NCBI RefSeq assembly: GCF_018138145.1 | Contig: NZ_CP073104.1 | Coordinates: 1,612,001 to 1,676,000, forward strand | Origin: Pseudomonas sp. SCA2728.1_7 | GTDB lineage: Bacteria; Pseudomonadota; Gammaproteobacteria; Pseudomonadales; Pseudomonadaceae | Direction: 5' to 3' | DNA length: 64,000 nucleotides | Shown: positions 1-8,465 of the stretch, piece after piece | Layout: every line of letters begins with the position of its first letter | How positions within the stretch are numbered: the stretch's first letter is position 1 | Position numbers and translations under genes: made by a program | Notes under the pieces: generated by a model | The model's database searches: none | What the model was told of the DNA's origin: nothing | The model's input: only the letters and a program-made list of their open reading frames with translations

Positions 1-1
1 A

Positions 2-79
2 TTTACCTGCCAGGACGGGCGTGTGCGTTTCGAGCTGCCGGGGCAAACCCTTTTCGCCCTCGGCTGGAACGCTTCATGA
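2..79 (+). CDS. C-terminal end of an unidentified protein (cut by window edge)
   Basis: The second forward frame is open from the window edge and ends in TGA at 77-79, giving 25 residues ending in FALGWNAS. The stop lies 68 bases before the next start, and the frame is compatible with the end of an upstream gene in the same direction as the acyltransferase cluster that follows. Too little remains to name a family. Its place directly before acyltransferase and deacetylase genes suggests a polysaccharide-related locus, but that is inference only. Confidence 0.45.
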   Translation, partial: FTCQDGRVRFELPGQTLFALGWNAS

Positions 80-147
80 ACCGTCCGTTGATGTTCAGCC
101 GCGCAGCCCTGTGCCCGCGCGATGCCTCGTCATCAGGAGCCAAGACC

Positions 148-837
148 ATGAACATGCTGAGCAAACTGACTGAAAATCTGCGGCAGAAAGGACTCACTGC
201 CACCGTCAAGAAAGCCTGGAAACACTACATTTTTTCCCATCAGGAACTGCTGTGGATGGAACGCGACCTGGTCAGCCCGGTGCCTCCGCACAGTCTCAAA
301 CCCTACCCGCCGTTGCGGGTGGTGAAGATCACGGCGGACAACGCCAGCGCCTTCGCCCGCTACTTCGGCGACCGTGTCGGCACCATGGCCGAGCTGGCCA
401 GCGAAGGTCACACCGGGCACATGCACCTGGACGATCAGGGCGACGCCGTGGCGTTTATCTGGGGCAGCTCGCGGGACTATTTCGACCGGCATTACTACGG
501 CTGCATGTTCCCGGTGAAACCCGGCGAGTTCTTCGAATTCGGCGGTGAGCTGACCCGCGCCTATTGGGGCACCGAGCTGTCGGTGGATCTGCAACTGGAG
601 CTGTGGAAAGCCATGGCCGCGCAAGGTTGCGACAAGGTTGTCGACGTCTGCGAATTCCACAACATCCCGGCGCTCAAGCTGCACTTGCGCATGGGCTACA
701 CCGAGCAGAACCGCATCATGAATGTGTACACCTTGTTCGGTCGCTGGCGTTTCTACCGCGAAAGCCGCTACAGCGGTTCGCGTCTGGATGCGCTGCGCAA
801 ACCTTCCCGTCCACCCGTAACAGCCACGGCGGCCTGA
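148..837 (+). CDS. GNAT-like acyltransferase, paralogue 1
   Basis: A 229-residue soluble protein. The C-terminal part carries a GNAT-type acetyl-CoA-binding signature (NIPALKLHLRMGY, about residues 175-187) followed by a short beta strand, as in many N-acetyltransferases. The substrate is unknown. An upstream in-frame ATG at 76 exists, but ATG 148 is preceded by AGGAGC at 135-140 and matches the N-terminus of the paralogue at 2904 (both have KL-E-IRQKGL-like starts), so 148 is preferred. It is followed four bases later by a BioF2-type acyltransferase and then a ChbG-type deacetylase, so these genes probably act together on a sugar or envelope molecule. Family assignment is moderate; the role is inferred only from context. 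Confidence 0.75.
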   Translation: MNMLSKLTENLRQKGLTATVKKAWKHYIFSHQELLWMERDLVSPVPPHSLKPYPPLRVVKITADNASAFARYFGDRVGTMAELASEGHTGHMHLDDQGDAVAFIWGSSRDYFDRHYYGCMFPVKPGEFFEFGGELTRAYWGTELSVDLQLELWKAMAAQGCDKVVDVCEFHNIPALKLHLRMGYTEQNRIMNVYTLFGRWRFYRESRYSGSRLDALRKPSRPPVTATAA

Positions 838-841
838 GCTT

Positions 842-2026
842 ATGGTGACGCGATTCGAATGGCGCACATCAATGTGCGCTGCCGATTTCCCGGAAGCAGC
901 CTATGAAGCGCTGCGCCTGCGGGTGACGGACCACACGCCGTTCAACCACCTCGGTTGGTTGTGCGCGGCCGAGCAGGCTCTTGGCGAGGGTGAGCGTTTA
1001 CACATCCTGCTGGGTTGGGAAGCAGACGAATTGCGTCTGTGTCTGCCGCTGGTGGCGAGTCGCGAGCGCTTTGCCGGCGTGCCGTTTCGGGTTCTGCATC
1101 ACTTGGGATATCCGCTGGCCGATCGCTTGGCGTTGCTGTCGTTGCTTGGCGGCGAGGACATGCGTCAGGCGCTGAACGTGATTCGCCAACGCCTGCCCCA
1201 CGCGCTGTTGCAGCTGAACGAATTATCCGAGCCTGCCGGTGAAGAAAGCGCGCTCACCGAGTGGATGGCGCGCAGCTCCACCGGTGAGCGACGGCTGAGT
1301 TGTCGGGTGCCGGTGCATCTGATCAGCGAGGCCGATCATCAGGAGGTCTCCGGCGACCCGCGTTACAAGCTGCGGCGCGCGCGCAAGCGGATTGCCGCGT
1401 GCGGTGCCGAAGTGCGGCGAATCACTCCCGATGCGCTGAGCATGGGGCCGCTGTTGCAGGTCATCAGCGAAGTCGAAGCGGTGAGCTGGAAAGGCGATGA
1501 AGGTGTGGGGATTTTCGCCAGCGAACGCAGCCGCCAACTGATCGAACGCGCCTTCACCGCCCTCGCCGGCCAAGGCCTGGTACGGGTGGTGACGCTGGAG
1601 TTGAACGGGCGCTGCATCAGCTATCGTCTCGGCCTGCTCGAACAGGGGCGACTCTACGATTACAACCTCGCCTTCCTGCCGCAATACGCCGACTTGGGCA
1701 GCGGCCGGGTGTTGCTGGAGGAATGGATTCGTTGGGGACTCGACGACAATTGGCGCTGGATCGATGCCTCGCGGGTCAGCCTGGAAAACTCCAGCCATCA
1801 ACTGCATGAACGCATGACCGGGCAACTCGAGCACTGGCGCTGGAGTTTTTATTCCTGGCGCCCGAGTGGCCTCCTCCTCGGTCTGGGTTTGCGCCTGTGG
1901 CATCGACTCAAACCACACGTGCAGGCCTGGCGGGCACATCGTGCCGAACCAGCGAAACCTGTACTGAAACCTGTCGCGATCACTACGGAGGGCGAACATG
2001 CCTCGCCAAGTCATAGTCAACGCTGA
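842..2026 (+). CDS. BioF2/CelD-like GNAT acyltransferase
   Basis: A 394-residue protein resembling the BioF2-like (Acetyltransf_6) acyltransferases often found in exopolysaccharide clusters. Visible hallmarks are the RYKLRRARKRI basic helix (about residues 178-188) and the later block with YRLGLLEQGRLYDYNLAF and LEEWIRWGLDDN, typical of the second GNAT lobe of this family. It starts four bases after the preceding stop and its 3' end overlaps the deacetylase gene by 29 bases, implying co-transcription and translational coupling. A second possible start is the ATG at 872. Probable role: transfer of an acyl group to a cell-surface or secreted sugar; the substrate cannot be read from the sequence. 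Confidence 0.75.
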   Translation: MVTRFEWRTSMCAADFPEAAYEALRLRVTDHTPFNHLGWLCAAEQALGEGERLHILLGWEADELRLCLPLVASRERFAGVPFRVLHHLGYPLADRLALLSLLGGEDMRQALNVIRQRLPHALLQLNELSEPAGEESALTEWMARSSTGERRLSCRVPVHLISEADHQEVSGDPRYKLRRARKRIAACGAEVRRITPDALSMGPLLQVISEVEAVSWKGDEGVGIFASERSRQLIERAFTALAGQGLVRVVTLELNGRCISYRLGLLEQGRLYDYNLAFLPQYADLGSGRVLLEEWIRWGLDDNWRWIDASRVSLENSSHQLHERMTGQLEHWRWSFYSWRPSGLLLGLGLRLWHRLKPHVQAWRAHRAEPAKPVLKPVAITTEGEHASPSHSQR

Positions 2027-2789
2027 CGATTTCGGCCTCAGTCCGAACGAAAACTCGGTGATCTTCGCCGCGTTTCAGGCTGGGGTCATCAGTTCTGCCA
2101 CCGCGATGGCCAACATGCCGGCGTTCGAAGCGGCGTGTGCCATGGCGCGGCATCCGACGTTGCAAGGTCGGGTCGGACTGCACTTCAACCTGACTTACGG
2201 ACGACCACTGAGCCAGGGGATTCTGGCGCGTCGCACCTTTTGCGATGACTTCGGCGTGTTTGACCTCAGCCTGCCGCGCCACAGTTTCTGGCTGGGCCGC
2301 GAGGACCGTGAGGCGGTGCGTGAAGAGTTGCAGGCGCAGTGGCAGCGTTGCGTCGATCACGGCATGCGTCCCAGCCATATCGATTCGCATCAGCACGTGC
2401 ACAACATCTGGCCGATCGGCGAGATTGTCGCGCGGTTTGCCGCGCATCAAGGGGTGCCGGTACGACTGGCGCGCAACCTGGGGCAGAACCTCAATCTGCC
2501 CAAGCGCGTGTTCAAGGGGTTGCTCAATTGGCGTTTGCAGAATCTGGCCGGTGTCACCGCCGACTACGTGTGCACGCCAATCGACCTGCACAACGACAGC
2601 GCGCCGACCGACGGCGTGCTGGAAATCGTCGCCCACCCGACACAACTCGGCGCCGATTTTGGTGACGCCTATCTCAACCCCGAGCAATCCCTGAGCCGCG
2701 TGTTAGAGCTGCGGCTGGCGGGTATTCCACGGGTTTCCTACAGCGATCTGAACAAGGATTTTCTACGCGGTGCGACAGCACTCGACTGA
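1998..2789 (+). CDS. ChbG/YdjC/HpnK-family carbohydrate deacetylase
   Basis: A 263-residue protein. The N-terminal NADDFGLS motif (residues 8-15, metal-binding Asp pair) and the HIDSHQHVH motif (about residues 127-135) are the signature of the ChbG/YdjC fold, Mg- or Zn-dependent enzymes that remove acetyl groups from chito-oligosaccharides or related N-acetyl sugars. A second conserved His is in LEIVAHPTQ. The start has a good ribosome site (GGAGGGCGAAC before ATG). The preceding gene overlaps it by 29 bases. Paired here with acyltransferases it probably edits acetylation of a surface glycan or glycolipid. The family is clear; the substrate is not. Confidence 0.85.
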   Translation: MPRQVIVNADDFGLSPNENSVIFAAFQAGVISSATAMANMPAFEAACAMARHPTLQGRVGLHFNLTYGRPLSQGILARRTFCDDFGVFDLSLPRHSFWLGREDREAVREELQAQWQRCVDHGMRPSHIDSHQHVHNIWPIGEIVARFAAHQGVPVRLARNLGQNLNLPKRVFKGLLNWRLQNLAGVTADYVCTPIDLHNDSAPTDGVLEIVAHPTQLGADFGDAYLNPEQSLSRVLELRLAGIPRVSYSDLNKDFLRGATALD

Positions 2790-2903
2790 GTTACATACCT
2801 TGCAATACTTTCCAAGATGGCACTTTGAAATGAATTGGCAAGGGTGATCTATACCCACCAAAGCACCATCCACAACACCCGGGCTTCGGCCACGGAGGGC
2901 AGC

Positions 2904-3596
2904 ATGAGCATCATCGAAAAACTACAAGAACGCATCCGGCAAAAAGGCCTCGGCCGCACCTTCGGCACGTTGTGGAAACGCTACGTGTTCTTCCATTGGG
3001 AGCTGTTGTGGATGGAGCGTGACCTGGTCAGCCCGGTGCCACCGCACAAACTGCGCCCTTACGATGGACTGCGCAAAGTCGATATCACCCCGGAGAATGC
3101 CATCGCGTTCAGCAAGCATTTCGGTGACCGCGTCGAGACCATGGCCGAGCTGGCCACTGAGGGTCACACCGGGCACATGTACCTTGATGCCGACGGCCAC
3201 GCCGTCGCGTTTATCTGGGGCAGCATTCGTGATTATCACGACCGTCACTATTACGGCTGCACCTTCCCGGTGAAGCCCGGTGAATTCTTTGAATTCGGCG
3301 GCGAGATGACCCGTGCGTATTTCGGCAGCAGCCTGTCGGTGGACGTGCAGGTAGCACTGTGGGAGGCGATGGCGGCGCAGGGTTGCGACAAGGTGGTGGA
3401 TGTTTGCGAGACGCACAATATTCCGGCGCTGAAGCTGCATATCCGCATGGGCTACCACGAGCAGGGTCGTGTGATGCACGTGTATTGCCTGTTCGGGCGC
3501 TGGAAGTTTTTCCGCGAAACGCGGTATCAGGGTTCGCGGCTGGAACCGCTGCGCAAACCGGGGCGGCCGGTGGTGAGTGCGGCGGCGCAGGCTTGA
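2904..3596 (+). CDS. GNAT-like acyltransferase, paralogue 2
   Basis: A 230-residue paralogue of the protein encoded at 148-837. The two align along their whole length, with near-identical blocks such as LLWMERDLVSPVPPHK and FPVKPGEFFEFGGE, and the same NIPALKLHIRMGY GNAT motif. Start chosen at 2904 behind CGGAGGGCAGC. It lies 114 bases after the deacetylase, in the same direction, and ends just before a REP pair. The pair brackets the acyltransferase/deacetylase genes, so a local duplication within the cluster is likely. Biochemical substrate unknown. Confidence 0.75.
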   Translation: MSIIEKLQERIRQKGLGRTFGTLWKRYVFFHWELLWMERDLVSPVPPHKLRPYDGLRKVDITPENAIAFSKHFGDRVETMAELATEGHTGHMYLDADGHAVAFIWGSIRDYHDRHYYGCTFPVKPGEFFEFGGEMTRAYFGSSLSVDVQVALWEAMAAQGCDKVVDVCETHNIPALKLHIRMGYHEQGRVMHVYCLFGRWKFFRETRYQGSRLEPLRKPGRPVVSAAAQA

Positions 3597-3633
3597 GTCA
3601 AACTCAAGATATCTGGCGATAGTCAGGCCGTCT

Positions 3634-3696
3634 TCGCGAGCAGGCTCACTCCTACAGGGGAATGCATTCCAAATGTAGGAGTGAGCCTGCTCGCGA
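3634..3696. repeat. REP pair (inverted, REPIN-like)
   Basis: TCGCGAGCAGGCTCACTCCTAC at 3634-3655 and its reverse complement at 3675-3696, separated by about 20 bases. It sits between two convergent genes (GNAT paralogue and methyltransferase), where it could also form a stable hairpin acting as a transcript end. The same sequence recurs many times in the window. Confidence 0.9.
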
Positions 3697-3723
3697 TGAG
3701 GCCGCTAGCCGCGCTGATTATCT

Positions 3724-4521
3724 TCAGGCCTTGCTGGCAACCAGGGTAAAACACATCGGCATCTGCGCTCGCTGATTCAGATACCGGTCATACACCTCTT
3801 CCCGATTCGAATGCGCATACTCCTTGAAGTGCGCAACATTCAGCCCCGCCGCAATCGCGCCACTGAAAATATCCCCCAGCGTATGCACAAACCAGTACGA
3901 CTTCGCCGCCTGCTGTTCAACCTTGCCGACATACACAATCGGCTCCTCCTGCACAAACGGCTCGGTGCGGAAGTACGAACTGGCGAGCTGATACGGATCT
4001 TCCGCATTCGGGTCGACCATTTCCAGAAACGGATGGGTTTCGTAGATCACCAGTTTGCCACCCGGTTTCAGGGTCGAGGCGACATGGCGGAAAAACTCGC
4101 CGATGTCCGGCATCCAGTTCAAAACACCAATAGTGATCAGCGCCACATCGAAGCGATTGTGCAAAGACGCTGGCAAATGATGGATATCGCTTTCGATGAA
4201 CTCGGCGTTGTGCGGTGAACGCTTGTTCAGTTCGCGCGCCTGATCGAGAAACGCCGCCGATTGATCGACACCGACCACGCGTCTGGCACCGAGCGCAAAC
4301 AGTGAGAGACTCTCACGGCCATTATTGCAGCCCAGTTGAATCACCTCTTTGCCATCGACCTCCAGCAACCCGCTCAGGGTCTCGTCAAGGCAAGAGAAAT
4401 CCGCCTGCGCGACCTCGCCGAGCAAAGCCTGCCAGTCAGGCGAATCCTGATGATGGCGGGCGGAATCGTTCCACGCCTGACGATTGCTTTCGATGGCGGT
4501 TTTATTGTTGGGCACTTCCAT
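3724..4521 (-). CDS. Class I SAM-dependent methyltransferase
   Basis: A 265-residue cytosolic protein with the class I methyltransferase fold. Motif I is VIQLGCNNGRESL (about residues 60-72), followed by RRVVGVDQS (acidic residue contacting the SAM ribose), the ESDIHHLP segment, and the LKPGGKLVIYETHP post-motif III region. Substrate unknown; related proteins are annotated as generic or tellurite-resistance-like methyltransferases. It stands alone between a REP pair and a decayed toxin-antitoxin region and points away from its right neighbour. No regulator or operon partner is evident. Confidence 0.85.
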   Translation of the reverse strand: MEVPNNKTAIESNRQAWNDSARHHQDSPDWQALLGEVAQADFSCLDETLSGLLEVDGKEVIQLGCNNGRESLSLFALGARRVVGVDQSAAFLDQARELNKRSPHNAEFIESDIHHLPASLHNRFDVALITIGVLNWMPDIGEFFRHVASTLKPGGKLVIYETHPFLEMVDPNAEDPYQLASSYFRTEPFVQEEPIVYVGKVEQQAAKSYWFVHTLGDIFSGAIAAGLNVAHFKEYAHSNREEVYDRYLNQRAQMPMCFTLVASKA

Positions 4522-4689
4522 GGCGCACTCCGGACGATGCTCGTGATTGAGCGGATCCGAGTCTAGATCAGCCCGGCAATTGCGGTTGTTGCAAACTTGT
4601 AAGCCAATTCCTGCGGCAGCTCCTACATATCAGGGTGTTCTGGCCTACAAATGTCGGCGAATTATCAAAACAGATAAAGGACACGGCTG

Positions 4690-4768
4690 ACTATTCAACT
4701 CTGCTCACGTGGATACCCTCACAAAGCGCAGTCATCCGACGCGCACAAAAATGGCTAAGGAGGCTTAA
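4690..4768 (+). pseudogene. Remnant of a HigB/RelE-type toxin gene
   Basis: Two forward frames together preserve the end of a HigB/RelE-superfamily toxin of the kind that precedes a HigA-like antidote. One frame reads TLLTWIPSQSAVIRRAQK, resembling the usual LLTGGDKSSQS-DI-RAQK ending; the neighbouring frame supplies the terminal KMAKEA followed by TAA at 4766-4768. The frames are joined only by a frameshift, and no N-terminal portion is present, so this is a degraded gene. The antidote-like gene begins two bases later, the normal toxin-antitoxin order. The assignment rests on remembered family sequence rather than a search. Confidence 0.5.
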
Positions 4769-4770
4769 CC

Positions 4771-4950
4771 ATGAGCCAGACTTTGACGAATTTCGACGTG
4801 ATAGCACTGCTGGACAGTGACGAAGCCATCAACGAATACATGTCTCAGGTTCTTGCAAATGGGGATAACGAAGAGTTTCTTTGCGCAATCGGCTATGTGC
4901 TCAAGGCCTGCGCACAACCGGAGCATGTGATCAATCACCCGGTTGTTTGA
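4771..4950 (+). CDS. Truncated antidote-like protein (HigA-type addiction module remnant)
   Basis: Starts at ATG 4771 after AAGGAGG at 4757-4763 and encodes 59 residues. The N-terminus (TNFDVIALLDSDEAINEYMSQVL, residues 6 onward, then NGDNEEFLCAIGYVLKA) matches the opening segment of the putative addiction-module antidote family, in which a short acidic region precedes a helix-turn-helix. Full-length relatives are roughly 90-100 residues and carry the HTH. Here the frame stops before it, so DNA binding is presumably lost. Together with the broken toxin sequence just upstream it appears to be a decayed toxin-antitoxin pair. A short product could still be made. Confidence 0.5.
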   Translation: MSQTLTNFDVIALLDSDEAINEYMSQVLANGDNEEFLCAIGYVLKACAQPEHVINHPVV

Positions 4951-5006
4951 ATGTCGGGCAGCTATAGTTAATAGCCTTGGGGAAAACCGCACTCGCAGGT
5001 GCCGCC

Positions 5007-5354
5007 ATGCATATGTTCGCTCGGCTGTTGTTGACTGGTTGTCTACTTGCTGCCACACAGGCGCAAGCGCTGGACAGCAATTTCAATTATTACGGGCCCA
5101 ACCAGCCCTTCGCCCACCCTGCCCCGTATTCACTGAGTTCCACGCCGCCCAAACCTTACGACGATACGGCGCCACAGGATTTTGTGGTGATCCCGGGTGA
5201 CCATGAGTTCTACGATTCGCAACTGCCGACCGTGGCGGATGCGACGGTGCGGGTGTTTATCCGCACGTACGATGCCGAGCGCGGGATTTATGTGAATGAC
5301 GAGGTGCTGGATCCGGGTTGTTTGCTGGAGTGTTTGAGTCGGCAGCAGCATTGA
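5007..5354 (+). CDS. Small exported protein of unknown function
   Basis: A 115-residue protein with an N-terminal export signal (MHMFARLLLTGCLLAATQAQA). The LLTGC segment could be a lipobox, giving a lipoprotein, but a signal peptidase I site after AQA is equally readable. The mature part is rich in Pro, Tyr and Asp (NYYGPNQPFAHPAPYS) and ends in a two-Cys segment, DPGCLLECLSR. No family recognised. ATG 5007 is chosen because the hydrophobic signal begins there; an in-frame start at 4977 would add ten residues. It converges with the response-regulator gene, with a REP pair between them. Confidence 0.6.
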   Translation: MHMFARLLLTGCLLAATQAQALDSNFNYYGPNQPFAHPAPYSLSSTPPKPYDDTAPQDFVVIPGDHEFYDSQLPTVADATVRVFIRTYDAERGIYVNDEVLDPGCLLECLSRQQH

Positions 5355-5374
5355 TCCGGCACCTCCGATCCCTT

Positions 5375-5461
5375 GTAGGAGTGAGCCTGCTCGCGATAGC
5401 GGTGTGTCAGCAATAAAGAGGTCGACTGACGCACCGCTATCGCGAGCAGGCTCACTCCTAC
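5375..5461. repeat. REP pair (inverted, REPIN-like)
   Basis: GTAGGAGTGAGCCTGCTCGCGA at 5375-5396 and its reverse complement at 5440-5461, with a middle part that is itself partly self-complementary (ATAGCGGTG and CACCGCTAT). It separates two convergent genes and can form a long hairpin. Confidence 0.9.
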
Positions 5462-5478
5462 AGGGGATCGGTGGCGGG

Positions 5479-6909
5479 TTACCACTGGCGTTTATCCGGG
5501 CGGGCCAGGCCGAGTTTTTCGATGCGGTAGCGCAGCATGTCGCGGCTCAGGCCCAGCAGGCGCGCGGACTTGGTGACGTTCCAGTCGGTCTTGTCGAGCA
5601 TCTTGCGCACCATGTCGCGCTCGACTTCCGGCAGGTTCATCGATTCGGTGTTGCTCGCCGGGCGCGGTTCGTAGTGCATGGGTGCTTCATGAATATGCAG
5701 CGGCGGCTCGTCGACCAGGCTCATGCACACATTGAGCTGATGCGCGGCGATGGTGTCGCTCGGCGCCAGCAACACGGTCTGCTCAAGCATGTTGCGCAAT
5801 TCGCGCACGTTGCCCGGCCAGGTGTAACTGAGCAACAACTCTTCGGCCTGCTGACTGAAATGCAGATTCGGTTTGCCATAGCGTTTGCCATGACTGGCGA
5901 GGAAGTGCCGCGCCAACAGCAAAATATCGTCGCCCCGGGCAAACAGGCGCGGCACTTTGATCGAAATGATCCGCAAACGGAAAAACAGATCGCGACGGAA
6001 TTTACCCTGCTGCACCATCTGCTCAAGGTTGCAATTGGTCGCACTGATCACCCGCAGATTGACCTTGCGCTCCTTCACCGAGCCGACGCGGCGAATGGTG
6101 CGGTCCTCCAGCAACTTCAAAATCTTTGCCTGTAACAACAGGTCCATTTCACCAATCTCATCGAGAAACAGCGTGCCGCCATCCGCCGCTTCCACCAGCC
6201 CGACCCGGCGATCCTTGGCGTCAGTGAACGCGCCTTTCTCATGCCCGAACAGCTCCGACTCGACCAGATTCGACGGGATCGACGCACAGTTGAATTCAAT
6301 GAACGGACCTTTGCTGCGCGGGCCGTCGAAGTGCAATGCGCGGGCCACCAACTCTTTGCCGGTGCCGGTCTCGCCTTCCACTAAAACGGGCGGCAGATCG
6401 GTGTTGGCCATGCGCCGCTCGGCGTCGAGCAACTGGCCGATGGTGTTTTTCAGATATTGCATCGGCGCCGAATCGCCAATCAGCGCCTGCACCCCTGATT
6501 TCTGTGCCTCGCGCTCCTGATAGAACGACAGTGTGCGCTCCATTCGTTCGGTGGCCAGGGCCTTGTCGAGGAGCAGTTTGAGTTCCTGCAGCGCGACCGG
6601 TTTGGTCACGTAATGAAAGGCGCCCTCCTTCATTGCCACCACGGCATCTTCGACGTTGCCGTAGCCGGTCATCATGATCACTTTCAGATCCGGCGCGCTG
6701 ATGCGCAGCTTCTGGATCAGGTCGTGGCCGCTCATGCCCGGCAGCGAGTTGTCGGTCAGCACGATGTCAGGCATGAAGATTTCCAGTTGCGCCAACGCGT
6801 CTTCGGCCGAATGGCAGACGGTCACCTCGAAGTCCTTGCGCTCCAGGTAGGTCTGAATATTCTCGGCCAGCAGTTCGTCATCCTCGACCAGCAGAATGCT
6901 GTGTTCCAT
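5479..6909 (-). CDS. mnxR: Sigma-54-dependent response regulator, MnxR-like
   Basis: A 476-residue NtrC-class activator. Residues 1-120 are a receiver domain (LLVEDDE acidic pocket, phosphoacceptor Asp53 in VLTDNSLPG, Lys in VTKPV). Residues about 145-380 are an AAA+ domain with Walker A GETGTGKE, the sigma-54-contacting GAFTD loop, and GGTLFLDEIGEM as Walker B. A Fis-type HTH (VTKSARLLGLSRDMLRYR) ends the protein. Its start, behind GGGAGGGGAAT, overlaps the kinase gene by 32 bases, so sensor and regulator are translationally coupled. In P. putida GB-1 an MnxR of this class is required for Mn(II) oxidation; identity here rests on adjacency to a McoA-like oxidase and two related kinases. Candidate targets are the palindromes and sigma-54 promoters listed below. 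Confidence 0.85.
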   Translation of the reverse strand: MEHSILLVEDDELLAENIQTYLERKDFEVTVCHSAEDALAQLEIFMPDIVLTDNSLPGMSGHDLIQKLRISAPDLKVIMMTGYGNVEDAVVAMKEGAFHYVTKPVALQELKLLLDKALATERMERTLSFYQEREAQKSGVQALIGDSAPMQYLKNTIGQLLDAERRMANTDLPPVLVEGETGTGKELVARALHFDGPRSKGPFIEFNCASIPSNLVESELFGHEKGAFTDAKDRRVGLVEAADGGTLFLDEIGEMDLLLQAKILKLLEDRTIRRVGSVKERKVNLRVISATNCNLEQMVQQGKFRRDLFFRLRIISIKVPRLFARGDDILLLARHFLASHGKRYGKPNLHFSQQAEELLLSYTWPGNVRELRNMLEQTVLLAPSDTIAAHQLNVCMSLVDEPPLHIHEAPMHYEPRPASNTESMNLPEVERDMVRKMLDKTDWNVTKSARLLGLSRDMLRYRIEKLGLARPDKRQW

Positions 6910-8371
6910 ATTCCCCTCCCGATGCCACTTTGAAGTTGAGACTGACGCGGGTTCCTTCCTGCTCGCGGCTGGTCAGCACGACCGAACCTTCAAAACGCTC
7001 CATGATTCTTTTGACCAACGCCAGACCAACCCCGAGGCCGCCCTGTTTGGTTGTGAAAAACGGTTTGAACACCAACAGTTGCTGCTGCGCGCTCATGCCC
7101 TTGCCGGTGTCACTTACGGTCAGCCGCACGCGGTCAGGTTGCGGCGATTCGAATTCGACGCTGAGCACACCGCCCTTGGGCATGGCTTCGAGGGCGTTGG
7201 CAAACAGGCTATTGAGGATTTGCGTGAGTAGCACCTTTTGACTGACGACCGGCGCGCAATTCTGCGGACTGAATCGCACTTCGACATTGCAGCGTTTGAT
7301 CAATGCTTCGAAGGCGCCAAAGGTGTCTTCGACCGCCATGACCAGATCCACCGCCTCGCCGTCGTCATTCATCGGCCGTAGCGATACCAGCAATTCGCGG
7401 ACCCAGCGCGACATGCGATCGACCTGGCTGATGATGTCGCCAATGTTGCGCTGCGCGCCGGGGCTGGCCACTTCCTGGGCCAGTTCGGCGCTGGAGCGAA
7501 TGGTTGCCAATGGATTGCGCAGACTGTGCGCCACCGCCGACGACATCTCGCCAAGGGCGACAAAGGTTTCGTTGCTGATCAATTGTTGCTGCTGGCTCTG
7601 CAGCAGTTTCGCCGCGCGGCGGACGATCCAGAACAAGGCGAGGAAGATCGCCGCGCCACCGAAACACGTCGCCGCCCAGATCGAGGCGAACCCACGGTCG
7701 ATGCGGTCAACCAGATCCGCCGGCTCCTTGTAGATCTCGACCATGGCGATGACTTTGCTTTTATCGGCGTTGAACATCGGGATGTAGTTCTCGATGAACA
7801 GGTATTTCGGTTCGCGCAATAACTGCTGCTCGGGCTTCTCATCGTCGATCTTGTGGTAACTGGAGGACACCGCGACTTTCATCTCGAACGACTCGTCGAG
7901 CTCGTCGTCATCCTCGAATTTGACCCCGATCAGTTCCGGATTGGTCGACCAGATCACCGTGCGATCCAGCGCATACACGGTGGCCAAGAGAACGTCCGGC
8001 AGGTGCTCAACGTGGTCGAGAAACTCGGCGCGGGCCGCCGCATGGGCGCCCGGATCGACGTCGGGAAAGTTGTTGTCCTGGCGCGGGTCGAGCATTTCAC
8101 CCATGGTGCGTGCCGGGGTGATACCGGCGTGGCGTATTTCCGCCGCGCCGATGGCCTGAACGAATTGCGCGGTCAGCAACGCATCGCGCTCAACGCTTTC
8201 GGTGACGACGAAGCGCGTGGAGATATAGCCAAGGCCCACCGCCACCGCGGCAATGATGAAAAAGCTCGCGAGCGAGAACCAGCGCAGCAGATTGAACTGT
8301 TCGCGCCAACTCTTGCCCATTGCCGCCGGCGTGTCCGGCGCAGATGTTTTTTGTGCTTCCAGTCGCTGCAT
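6878..8371 (-). CDS. mnxS1: Sensor histidine kinase, MnxS1-like
   Basis: A 497-residue membrane kinase, taking ATG 8371 with AGGG upstream. The open frame extends to a TTG at 8449 and another ATG at 8413, neither with a good ribosome site. A first membrane helix (about residues 32-50) is followed by a periplasmic sensor region of roughly 170 residues, a second helix (about 229-250), then a HisKA block with phosphoacceptor His282 in AVAHSLRNPLATIRSS and an HATPase_c domain (NALEAMPKGG, SDTGKGM, GGLGVGLALVKRI). It is closely similar in every domain to the kinase at 12741-14189. Co-transcribed with the response regulator and located downstream of the oxidase. The ligand sensed is unknown; Mn or redox state is conjecture. 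Confidence 0.8.
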   Translation of the reverse strand: MQRLEAQKTSAPDTPAAMGKSWREQFNLLRWFSLASFFIIAAVAVGLGYISTRFVVTESVERDALLTAQFVQAIGAAEIRHAGITPARTMGEMLDPRQDNNFPDVDPGAHAAARAEFLDHVEHLPDVLLATVYALDRTVIWSTNPELIGVKFEDDDELDESFEMKVAVSSSYHKIDDEKPEQQLLREPKYLFIENYIPMFNADKSKVIAMVEIYKEPADLVDRIDRGFASIWAATCFGGAAIFLALFWIVRRAAKLLQSQQQQLISNETFVALGEMSSAVAHSLRNPLATIRSSAELAQEVASPGAQRNIGDIISQVDRMSRWVRELLVSLRPMNDDGEAVDLVMAVEDTFGAFEALIKRCNVEVRFSPQNCAPVVSQKVLLTQILNSLFANALEAMPKGGVLSVEFESPQPDRVRLTVSDTGKGMSAQQQLLVFKPFFTTKQGGLGVGLALVKRIMERFEGSVVLTSREQEGTRVSLNFKVASGGEYGTQHSAGRG

Positions 8372-8465
8372 GGGAGTGCCCTGGAGTTTTTGTATCGGGC
8401 CAGTTACAGCCATCAGTGTAGGTGGCTCTGACCACGACACACGGTTCAATGATGCTATTTCGCCG

